The position numbers were made by a program, and so were the translations under genes. From contig CAMCUB010000021.1 of the NCBI GenBank assembly GCA_945878845.1, positions 1 to 57,233 on the forward strand: a stretch of DNA of 57,233 nt, read 5' to 3'. Source of the DNA: Erythrobacter sanguineus (lineage in GTDB: Bacteria; Pseudomonadota; Alphaproteobacteria; Sphingomonadales; Sphingomonadaceae). The notes under the pieces are model-generated. The model saw nothing but the letters and a program-made list of their open reading frames with translations. It did no database searches and had not been told where the DNA came from. This document shows positions 50,976 to 57,233 of the stretch, one piece after another (the first letter of the stretch is position 1; each line of letters opens with the position of its first letter).

Positions 50976-53462
50976 ATGATCGAGCCCGACCTCACGCTCC
51001 ACCAGTTCCCACAAGGCGAGCCCGAACGACTCGCCGCGCTGCACCGGCTCGGCGTGCTCGACACGTCGCCCGAGGACGAGCTGGACGTCATTACCCGGCT
51101 CGCCGCCGACCGCTTCGACACGCAAACGGCGCTGATCAGTCTGGTCGACGCCGAGCGGCAGTGGTTCAAGGCGCGCCACGGGCTGGAGGCGACCGAGACC
51201 TGCCGCCGCGACAGCTTCTGCGCCCACACGATCTGTGGTGAGGGTGTGATGGTGGTGCCCGATGCCGCCGCCGATCCGCGCTTCGTCCGCAATTCGCTGG
51301 TGACCGGCGCACCCAATATCCGATTCTATGCCGGCGCGCCGCTGGTGCTGGCCGATGGCCACCAGATTGGCACCCTGTGTGTCATCGATCCCTCCCCGCG
51401 CGAAGGCTTTTCGGCGCGCGAGGCCGAGGTGCTGCAGCTGATGGCGCGCCAGGTCGTGACCCTGCTCGAAGGGCGCGCCGCGCGGCAGGAGCGGCGCATC
51501 GCCCAGCTGATCTCCGAGACCACCACCGATGCCTTCGTCTGCGCCGATGCGATGAGCCGCATCATCCTGTGGAACCGCGCCGCCGAGACGATGTTCGGGT
51601 GGAGCGCCGATGAGGCGCTGGGCCAGAGCCTCGATCTCATCATCCCGCACGTCCACCGCAAGGGGCACCACGCCGGGGTCGCGCGGCTGCGGGCGAAGGG
51701 CCCGATCAAGCTTGTCGGCAAGACCGTCGAGGTGCCCGCAATGTGCAAGGCCGGACGCGGAATCCCGGTCGAACTCAGCCTCGCGATGTGGCCCGAGGAC
51801 AGTGATCGTGATGCGCCCGCCGGCTTTGCCGCGATCATCCGCGATATCTCCGCGCGCAAGCTCGCCGAGGCCGAGCAGGAGGCGACCAAGGCCGATCTCG
51901 CGCGGCAGGTCGCCGCGCTCGAGGCCTCGGACGACGGGATCGCCCTGACCGATCCGGAAGGCTATTTCATCGCCATGAACCACGCCCATGCGGTGATGTT
52001 CGGCCATATTGACGTCGCCGCTCTGATCGGCCGGCCGTGGGACGCGCTTTACAGCCCCGAAGAGGCCAAGCGCATCAGCGAGGAGGCTATGCCGGTGCTT
52101 TTCGCGCAGGGCCTGTGGCGCGGCGAGACGCAGGGCAAGAAAGCCGATGGCACCCCGATCGAGCAGGAAGTCGCACTCTCGCTGACGCCGGAGGGCGGGA
52201 TCATGTGCGTCACCCGCGATATCGGCGAACGGCGCGCGATGGAGCGCGAGAAAGGTCGCCTGCGCGAACAGCTTATGCTCGCCCAGCGGCAGGAGGTGGT
52301 CGGCCAGCTGGCGAGCGGGATCGCGCATGATTTCAACAACCTGATCGCCGCGATCTCGGGCACCGCGGAGCTACTGCGGCATATCGAGGACAACCGCGTG
52401 CGCCAACATGCGCTGCGCATCCAGTCGGCCGCGACCACTGCGGCGGGGCTGGTCGAGAAGCTGCTGACGCTCGGCCGCCGGGTGCCGCACCCGCGGCTTG
52501 TCGACCTGCGCTGCACCATGTGGGACGTGCGCGATCTGGTCGCGCCGAGCCTGTCCGACCCGCTCCACCGCATCGAGCTCGAACTGCCGCCGCAGCCGCT
52601 GATGGCCTGGACCGACGACACCGAACTCAATCAGGTCGTGCTCAACCTCGCGCTCAATGCCCGCGACGCGCTGCGCCCCGGAGAAACCCACCGGATCAAG
52701 CTCGAGGTGCTGAATGCGGAAGGCTACCAGCCATCCGGCCAGATCGTGCTCGGCATGATGCCCGAGGTGCCCGCCGCGCTGATCCGCGTCAGCGACACCG
52801 GCATGGGTATCAGCCCGGAAGACATCGAACAGGTGTTCGAGCCGTTCTTCACCCACAAGGGCGAGGCGGGGACCGGGCTTGGCCTTGCGGTGGTGGCCGG
52901 GATCATCGCCAGCAACCAGGGCGCGCTCGCGATCCAGTCCTGGCCCGATTGCGGGACGGTGTTCGAGATCTGGTGGCCGCTCGAACCGATCGGTGGCTCG
53001 GAGGGCGAGGGCGGCTCCAATTCCGCCGGGCAGTCCGGCTCGGGCAGCGTCGGCCCGGGTATCCTGGGCAGGGCTGTGCTGGTGGTCGACGACAACCCGG
53101 CGGTGGTCGACACCATCACCGCGATGCTCGAACAGTTCGGGGTCGAAGTCGGCCCCTGCGTCGATCCGCGCGACGCCGTGGAGATTGTCCGCGAGGACCC
53201 GGCAGCGTGGGATCTGGTGATCACCGATTTCGACATGCCGCGCATGGACGGCGCAGCACTCGCCAGTGCGCTGCGCAAGCACCGCGCCGACATGCCGATC
53301 CTGCTGCTGACCGCGCTGCCGCGCGTCCACCAGCTCCACAAGAGCCCGGGCGACCTCTTTGACGGGGTGCTGGGCAAGCCGACTACCGCCGCGCAGCTTG
53401 TCGGCGCTGCGGCCGCAGCCATCGCCGCCGCGCGCGAAAGGACTTCCTCATGCGTATCCTGA
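50976..53462 (+). CDS. Hybrid sensor histidine kinase (GAF-PAS-PAS-HisKA-HATPase-REC)
   Basis: The 828-residue protein lacks membrane spans, so it is a cytosolic sensor. Residues ~20-170 form a GAF domain (DTQTALISLVDAERQWFKAR). PAS domains follow at ~180-290 (AFVCADAMSRIILWNRAAETMFG) and ~310-425. Phosphoacceptor His is near residue 451 (SGIAHDFNNLIAAI). The HATPase has NQVVLNLALNARDAL, DTGMGIS and GTGLGLAVV. The C-terminal receiver (~705-825) has VLVVDDNPAVV and phospho-Asp near 751 (VITDFDMPRMDG). Its end overlaps the response regulator by 13 nt. The DUF4402 operon is divergent. Confidence 0.93.
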   Translation: MIEPDLTLHQFPQGEPERLAALHRLGVLDTSPEDELDVITRLAADRFDTQTALISLVDAERQWFKARHGLEATETCRRDSFCAHTICGEGVMVVPDAAADPRFVRNSLVTGAPNIRFYAGAPLVLADGHQIGTLCVIDPSPREGFSAREAEVLQLMARQVVTLLEGRAARQERRIAQLISETTTDAFVCADAMSRIILWNRAAETMFGWSADEALGQSLDLIIPHVHRKGHHAGVARLRAKGPIKLVGKTVEVPAMCKAGRGIPVELSLAMWPEDSDRDAPAGFAAIIRDISARKLAEAEQEATKADLARQVAALEASDDGIALTDPEGYFIAMNHAHAVMFGHIDVAALIGRPWDALYSPEEAKRISEEAMPVLFAQGLWRGETQGKKADGTPIEQEVALSLTPEGGIMCVTRDIGERRAMEREKGRLREQLMLAQRQEVVGQLASGIAHDFNNLIAAISGTAELLRHIEDNRVRQHALRIQSAATTAAGLVEKLLTLGRRVPHPRLVDLRCTMWDVRDLVAPSLSDPLHRIELELPPQPLMAWTDDTELNQVVLNLALNARDALRPGETHRIKLEVLNAEGYQPSGQIVLGMMPEVPAALIRVSDTGMGISPEDIEQVFEPFFTHKGEAGTGLGLAVVAGIIASNQGALAIQSWPDCGTVFEIWWPLEPIGGSEGEGGSNSAGQSGSGSVGPGILGRAVLVVDDNPAVVDTITAMLEQFGVEVGPCVDPRDAVEIVREDPAAWDLVITDFDMPRMDGAALASALRKHRADMPILLLTALPRVHQLHKSPGDLFDGVLGKPTTAAQLVGAAAAAIAAARERTSSCVS

Positions 53463-54062
53463 TTGCCGACGATCACGAATTGCTGCCGCGATGTGCTGCG
53501 CTCCTACCTCTAGGCCGAAGGCGGCTTTGCGGTCGAGACGGTCGCCGATCTGCCGCTGGCACTGACGGCCATCGCCGAGGCCGCGCCGCCCTATGACCTC
53601 GTGGTGCTCGATTACGGGATGCCGAGGATGGACGGCTATGCCGGGCTCGACAAGGCGCTGGCGGCAAGCTTCGGGCGGCCGGTCGCGCTGATGAGCGGCC
53701 TTGCCCCGCCGGGCGTGGCCGAGCAGGTGCTGGCCTCGGGCGCGGCCGGCTATCTGCCCAAGACGCTGCCCGCGCGCTCGCTGATCAACGCGATCCGCTT
53801 CATGGCTGCGGGCGAGACCTACATGCCGCTTGATCTCCACCGCCCCTCGCAGGCGCCGCAGGCCGAGACCGGCGGGCTTTCCCCGCGCGAGCGGCAGGTG
53901 CGTTCCGGGCTGTGCGCCGGGCAGGCCAACAAGGAAATCGCCCGCGATCTCGACCTGCGCGAGCCGACCATCAAGCTCCACGTCAAGCTGATCTGCCGCA
54001 AGCTCGGCGCGCGCAACCGCACCCACGCGGCGATGATCGCGCGCGAGCGGTCGCTGTGCTAG
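53450..54062 (+). pseudogene. LuxR/FixJ-type response regulator broken by a frameshift and a stop
   Basis: ATG 53450 reads MRILIADDHELL, the expected receiver start, but one extra C (53486-53487) shifts the frame. The downstream frame resumes RDVLRSYL, meets TAG at 53511 where Glu (GAG) is expected, and continues AEGGFAVETVADLPLALTAI, the phospho-Asp region LVVLDYGMPRMDG, the conserved Lys (YLPKTLPA) and a LuxR-type HTH (LSPRERQV, NKEIARDLDLREPTIKLHVK) to 54062. Two lesions make an intact product impossible without error or recoding. GTG 53601 could give a truncated 153-residue DNA-binding protein. Confidence 0.85.
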
Positions 54063-54081
54063 GGTAGAACGGGCGCGGCGG

Positions 54082-54762
54082 TTACCATTTGCCGCGCGCC
54101 ATTGCCTCCTGCCGCGCCGCCTCGCGCTCGCTGTCCATCGGGGGCGGCGAGACCTCGGCCATCGAGGGCAGGGGCCCGCGCTGCTCATAGGTGGCGATGA
54201 TCGTGCCGCGTGTGCCCGCGCGGCTCTCCACCAGTTCGAGCAGTCCCGGTTCGGTGCCTTCGCCGAACAGCCGCTTGCCCGCCCCGAGCACGGCGGGAAA
54301 AATCATCAGCGTCAGCCGATCGATCAGCCCGGCCGCCAGCAGCGGCGGGTAGAGCGTGCTCGATCCCTGGATCACCAGATCCGGGCCATCGGTCTGCTTC
54401 AATGCAGCGATCTCGTCGACGGAATGGAGCTGTTGGCTGTTCGCCCAGTCAAGCCGCGGGGTGCCGCGCGAGAGCACGTATTTGCGGCAGGCGGTGAAGG
54501 CCTTGGCCATCGGACCGCGGGCCTCGTCTTCGGGTTCGACATAGGGCCAGTAGCCCGCGAAGATATCGTAGGTGCGGCGCCCGAGCAGCAGATCGTAGTC
54601 GCGCCCGAACAATCGGTCGATTTCCTCGCCCACGGCATCGTCCCACAGTCCGAACACCCAACCTCCAGAGGCAAAGCCGCCCATGGTGTCCTCCTCGACA
54701 CCGCCCGGGCCCTGGATCACCCCGTCGAGCGAGACGAAGGCGGCCGCGTGGATCTTGCGCAT
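54082..54762 (-). CDS. RibD C-terminal/dihydrofolate-reductase-fold protein
   Basis: The 226-residue protein has the RibD-C fold: KIHAAAFVSLDGVIQGPGG at the N-terminus, YDLLLGRRTYDIFAGYWP, the NADPH-binding DLVIQGSSTLYPPLLAAGLIDRL and LMIFPAVLGAGKRLF. Such stand-alone proteins are widespread and are annotated as dihydrofolate-reductase family; true folate activity is doubtful. A Glu/Arg/Met-rich tail (~35 residues) is extra. The ATG at 54762 overlaps the VOC stop (ATGA). Last gene of the HxlR-linked operon. Confidence 0.88.
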   Translation of the reverse strand: MRKIHAAAFVSLDGVIQGPGGVEEDTMGGFASGGWVFGLWDDAVGEEIDRLFGRDYDLLLGRRTYDIFAGYWPYVEPEDEARGPMAKAFTACRKYVLSRGTPRLDWANSQQLHSVDEIAALKQTDGPDLVIQGSSTLYPPLLAAGLIDRLTLMIFPAVLGAGKRLFGEGTEPGLLELVESRAGTRGTIIATYEQRGPLPSMAEVSPPPMDSEREAARQEAMARGKW

Positions 54763-55244
54763 CAGCTGTCACCCCGCCGCGCGGCGTCGATCGTGGCGAC
54801 ATCGATCCTGCCCATGTCCATCATGGCGGCAAAGGCTCGCGCCGCTTCCTCGCCTCCTGCGGCGAGCGCCTCGGTCAAGGTGCGCGGGGTGATCTGCCAG
54901 TTCAGACCCCAGCGGTCCTTGCACCACCCGCAAGCGCTTTCCGCCCCACCATTGCCGACGATGGCGTCCCAGTAGCGGTCGGTCTCGGCCTGATCCTCGG
55001 TCATTACCTGAAAGCTGAAAGCTTCGCTCTGCGGGAAGGCGGGGCCGCCGTTCAGGCCGAGACACGGGATGCCGAGGATAGTGAACTGCACCGTCAGCAC
55101 ATCGCCCGCCTTGCCGGACGGAAAATCCGTCGGCGCGCGGTAAACGCCGTCCACGCTGCTGTCGGGGAAGGTCGCGGCATAGAAGTGCGCGGCCTCCTCG
55201 GCCCCGTCGTCATACCACAGGCAGATGGTGTTCTTGGCCGTCAC
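54762..55244 (-). CDS. PhnB-like VOC protein
   Basis: The 160-residue protein of the PhnB/3-demethylubiquinone-methyltransferase-like VOC branch contains NTICLWYDDGAEEAAHFYAA, SEAFSFQVMTEDQAETDRYW, CGWCKDRWGLNWQITP and FAAMMDMGRIDVATIDAA. The GWCKDRWG and MMDMGRID motifs are diagnostic. GTG 55244 overlaps the DUF1428 stop (GTGA), so the longer upstream frame is rejected. Function is unknown; such genes commonly travel with DUF1428 and RibD-C genes as here. Confidence 0.9.
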   Translation of the reverse strand: MTAKNTICLWYDDGAEEAAHFYAATFPDSSVDGVYRAPTDFPSGKAGDVLTVQFTILGIPCLGLNGGPAFPQSEAFSFQVMTEDQAETDRYWDAIVGNGGAESACGWCKDRWGLNWQITPRTLTEALAAGGEEAARAFAAMMDMGRIDVATIDAARRGDS

Positions 55245-55615
55245 GTCTCGTCCCCCATATCGACCACGGGGACAAAACCGCCGAAGATCATCCGCTTGCC
55301 ATCGAAGGGCATCGGGTTCTTGGCCTGATCCATGCGCGGATCGCTGAAATCCTCGCTCATCATCTTGGCGAAGGCGGCGTCGCGGGTCGCCTTGTCGGGC
55401 CATTCGATCCAGCTGAAGACGATGCTCTCGCTCGCCGTCGCATCGACCGCGCGGCGGAAATCGGTGACCTTGCCCTCGGGGACGTCATCACCCCAGCATT
55501 CGACCACCCGGAGCGCGCCCATCTCCATGAACAGGCTGTCGGCATTGGTGGCATGGTCGATGAAGGCCTGGCGGTTCTCCGCGGGCACGGGAATGACGAA
55601 ACCGTCGATATACAT
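55241..55615 (-). CDS. DUF1428 family protein
   Basis: The 124-residue protein has DUF1428 signatures MYIDGFVIPVPAENRQAFID at the N-terminus, then VECWGDDVPEGKVTDFRRAV, IVFSWIEWPDKATRDAAFAKM and PFDGKRMIFGGFVPVVD, a ferredoxin-like dimeric fold of unknown function related to YbaA of E. coli. ATG 55615 has GGAGG 8-9 nt upstream. It is first gene of a three-gene overlapped operon with the VOC and RibD-C genes, divergent from an HxlR regulator by 80 nt. Confidence 0.92.
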   Translation of the reverse strand: MYIDGFVIPVPAENRQAFIDHATNADSLFMEMGALRVVECWGDDVPEGKVTDFRRAVDATASESIVFSWIEWPDKATRDAAFAKMMSEDFSDPRMDQAKNPMPFDGKRMIFGGFVPVVDMGDET

Positions 55616-55679
55616 GCTGTTTTCCTCCTCTCGCGCGCCGCCATGGCGACTCGCTCCCTTGCGTGTTGTCGAGTGGAGG

Positions 55680-55715
55680 GTTACTTTCGTCAACAATGAA
55701 GTCACCAAAGGTAAC
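55680..55715. promoter_or_regulatory. Candidate HxlR operator
   Basis: GTTACTTT (55680-55687) and AAAGGTAAC (55707-55715) form an imperfect inverted repeat around the HxlR start codon, in the divergent region with the DUF1428 operon. Spanning the ATG suggests autorepression. Confidence 0.4.
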
Positions 55716-56412
55716 TAAAAACGCGACGAGCCGATTTGTGTCGTCCCCGACCGGGCACGGGCGCTGGTACAACGACGCCTGCGGCACGGCCTTCGGGCTC
55801 GAGGTGATCGGCGAGCGCTGGGCGCTGCTGGTGGTGCGCGAGCTGATGCTGGGAGCGCGGCGGTTCTCCGACCTGCGCGCGGCGCTGCCCGGCATTTCGG
55901 CCAAGGTGCTGACCGAGCGGCTGACCGCGCTCGAGGCGACGGGCGTGGCCGCGCGCCGGATGTTGCCGCCGCCGGGCAAGGCGCAGGTCTACGAGCTGAC
56001 CGCCTGGGGCCTTGCCGCCGAGCCGCTGATCCAGGAGCTGGGGCGCTGGGCCGCGCAATCGAGCGCCCACGACCCGCGCCTGCCACTTTCCGCGGTCTCG
56101 CTGATGCTGTCCTTGCGCACCATGCTCGATCCTGAGGCCTGCGCCGCGTTCTCGGGCCGCATCGGCTTCGTGATCGGCGAGGAGCGCTTCGTGGCCGAGC
56201 CCGCGGGCCGCGAACTGCCGATCCGGCGCGGCGATCCCGAAGGCGTCGATGCGGTGTTCCATGCCCCTTCCGCCGACGTGATTGCCGCGGGAATCTACGC
56301 CGGCGTCCCGTGGGAGGAGCTCGAGGCAGGTGCGGGCCTTGCCATCACCGGCGACCGCGCCCGCGCGCTCGCCTTCGCGCGCCTGTTCAGCCTGCCTCCG
56401 CCGCTCGCCTGA
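55696..56412 (+). CDS. HxlR-type transcriptional regulator with SCP2-like C-terminal domain
   Basis: The 238-residue protein has an HxlR winged helix (residues ~20-115): CGTAFGLEVIGERWALLVVRELMLGARRFSDLRAALPGISAKVLTERL, followed by YELTAWGLAAEPLIQELGRWA. The C-terminal ~110 residues (SLMLSLRTMLDPEACAAFSG, GDPEGVDAVFHAPSADVIAAGIY) resemble an SCP2-like sterol/lipid-binding fold that may sense a hydrophobic ligand. ATG 55696 is the first usable start. It is inferred to regulate the divergent DUF1428-VOC-RibD-C operon. Confidence 0.88.
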   Translation: MKSPKVTKNATSRFVSSPTGHGRWYNDACGTAFGLEVIGERWALLVVRELMLGARRFSDLRAALPGISAKVLTERLTALEATGVAARRMLPPPGKAQVYELTAWGLAAEPLIQELGRWAAQSSAHDPRLPLSAVSLMLSLRTMLDPEACAAFSGRIGFVIGEERFVAEPAGRELPIRRGDPEGVDAVFHAPSADVIAAGIYAGVPWEELEAGAGLAITGDRARALAFARLFSLPPPLA

Positions 56413-56580
56413 CGCGGGCGCTGGGCCATGGCGTCCGGCGAGAGGCGTGTTGCATCCTCCACAACATAGGTGAGGGCGCATTCCCCCAAGCCTGTCAGGC
56501 AGGCACCTGTCGAAGCCAAGCGGCACACGGCCAGCCAACGGCCGGGTGCGCGCAACGCCTCTCTCGGCAAGGAGACAATA

Positions 56581-56850
56581 ATGAACCTTATCCTTATCAT
56601 CGTCGTCGGTGGTGTCCTCGGCTGGCTCGCCAGCATGGTGATGCGCACCGATGGCCAGCAGGGCATCTTCCTAAACATCGTCGTCGGCGTGGTCGGCGCA
56701 CTGGTCGCCGGCTTCCTCATCAATCCGCTGATCGGCGGCGGCACGATCACCCAGGGCGACTTCTCGATCAGTGCGCTGGTCGTCTCGTTCCTCGGCGCGC
56801 TGGTGCTGCTGGCGATCGTCAACCTGCTGCGTCGCGGTTCGGTCCGTTAA
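56581..56850 (+). CDS. GlsB/YeaQ/YmgE-family (transglycosylase-associated) membrane protein
   Basis: The 89-residue protein has three hydrophobic segments (LILIIVVGGVLGWLASMVM, FLNIVVGVVGALVAGFLI, ALVVSFLGALVLLAIV) with the family's GWLASMVMRTDGQQGIFLNIVVG and Gly-rich packing. Family members are small stress-associated inner-membrane proteins. ATG 56581 has AAGGAG 6 nt upstream. A 168-nt leader precedes it, in which no clear promoter was recognised. A small lipoprotein gene follows by 17 nt, probably in the same operon. Confidence 0.92.
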   Translation: MNLILIIVVGGVLGWLASMVMRTDGQQGIFLNIVVGVVGALVAGFLINPLIGGGTITQGDFSISALVVSFLGALVLLAIVNLLRRGSVR

Positions 56851-56867
56851 TGCTGGGAGAGTATAAC

Positions 56868-57164
56868 ATGAAGAAAATCACTACATTCGCCGCCGTGATC
56901 GCTCTGGCCGGAGCCAGCCTTGCCGGCTGTGACAGCCCTGCCGAGCAGAACGCCGAAGAAGCCGCCGACGCAATCGAAGCGCAGGGCGAAGCCACCGCCG
57001 ATGCGATGGAAGACCGCGCCGACGATCTCGACCCGAAAGTGGACGGGGTGGATTCGACCGCGGAACAGAACCTCGAGAACAAGGCCGATGCCGTGCGTGA
57101 AAGCGCCGATGCCAAGGCCGAGCAGGTCGAAGAACAGGCCGACCCCGACACACCGTCGCAATAA
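56868..57164 (+). CDS. Small acidic lipoprotein
   Basis: The 98-residue protein has signal peptide and lipobox ALAGASLAGC. The mature part is almost entirely Ala/Glu/Asp helix (EQNAEEAADAIEAQGEATAD, ENKADAVRESADAKAEQ), likely a coiled coil like Lpp- or YtxH-type periplasmic proteins. The two stretches around AEQN look like an internal repeat. GGGAG lies 8 nt upstream. It presumably cooperates with or is co-induced with the YeaQ-type gene. Function unknown. Confidence 0.8.
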   Translation: MKKITTFAAVIALAGASLAGCDSPAEQNAEEAADAIEAQGEATADAMEDRADDLDPKVDGVDSTAEQNLENKADAVRESADAKAEQVEEQADPDTPSQ

Positions 57165-57184
57165 GGCTGTGCCACTAAGGGGCG

Positions 57185-57215
57185 GCGCAGGGTTCGAGGC
57201 ACAACGCCCCTGCGC
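57185..57215 (+). other. Hairpin after the acidic lipoprotein gene
   Basis: GCGCAGGG and CCCTGCGC arms form an 8-bp stem 20 nt past the stop at 57164. No T-tract follows, so terminator function is uncertain. The remaining 18 nt of the window hold nothing recognisable. Confidence 0.35.
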
Positions 57216-57233
57216 TACCCCCATGCGGGCCCG

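Noticed and set aside
1..57233. CRISPR arrays, tRNA or rRNA genes, insertion sequences, prophage genes
   Set aside because: Looked for on both strands by eye. No regular spacer-repeat array, tRNA-like cloverleaf, transposase, integrase or phage structural gene was recognised.

Overview
The window is GC-rich DNA from an alphaproteobacterium, most likely a member of Sphingomonadales in or near Erythrobacteraceae. This rests on the protein sequences, on the neighbourhood dnaA / rpsT / mutM / ubiE / ubiB / coaBC / dut, and on trpS-murJ with secB, a Tim44-like protein, mltA and smr close by. No lineage was computed. Most of the window is dense chromosomal housekeeping DNA with many 4-nt stop/start overlaps. 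No tRNA, rRNA, CRISPR, insertion sequence or prophage was seen.

Layout. (1) 0.2-10.0 kb: five secreted surface proteins on the minus strand form one apparent operon. Three are small DUF11-type proteins, one is a 1738-residue protein with DUF11 and carboxypeptidase-regulatory-like modules and a long predicted beta-barrel, and one is a 652-residue DUF11 protein. (2) 10.1-24.0 kb: a VOC protein, a decayed small gene, a GST, an S1/P1-type nuclease, a LysE exporter, a cupin, dapE, a dicarboxylate symporter, envelope lipoproteins, a VWA protein, nth, two coupled HExxH proteins, dapB, a sirtuin, a ThiF/MoeB-type enzyme and a DUF983 protein. (3) 24.0-33.2 kb: dnaA with an unusual repeat array beyond its 3' end, rpsT with promoter and terminator, mutM, then ubiE-ubiB-membrane protein-coaBC-dut. 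(4) 33.1-42.5 kb: secreted proteins, an alpha/beta hydrolase, a YjhX-family protein, a DUF4136 lipoprotein, trpS, murJ, secB, a Tim44-like protein, mltA and smr. The smr gene appears to carry a palindromic repeat inserted in frame.

(5) 42.5-46.6 kb: an aromatic ring-cleavage cassette (extradiol dioxygenase, FAH-family hydrolase, FAD monooxygenase) is divergent from a TetR regulator, with two near-identical palindromic operators between them. (6) 46.6-54.1 kb: a chaperone-usher-like surface fibre locus (DUF4402 subunit, PapD-like chaperone, usher) is divergent from a hybrid histidine kinase and a LuxR-type response regulator. The usher is split by one in-frame TAA. The response regulator carries a 1-nt frameshift and an in-frame TAG. 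The locus and its putative regulator therefore look as if they are decaying together, unless these are sequence errors. (7) 54.1-57.2 kb: an HxlR-type regulator is divergent from a tightly overlapped DUF1428 / VOC / RibD-C operon, followed by a GlsB/YeaQ-type membrane protein and a small acidic lipoprotein.

The best candidates for something poorly described are the DUF11 operon with its giant barrel protein, the phased GCCTGT/cruciform array next to dnaA, and the possibly co-decaying fibre and two-component locus.
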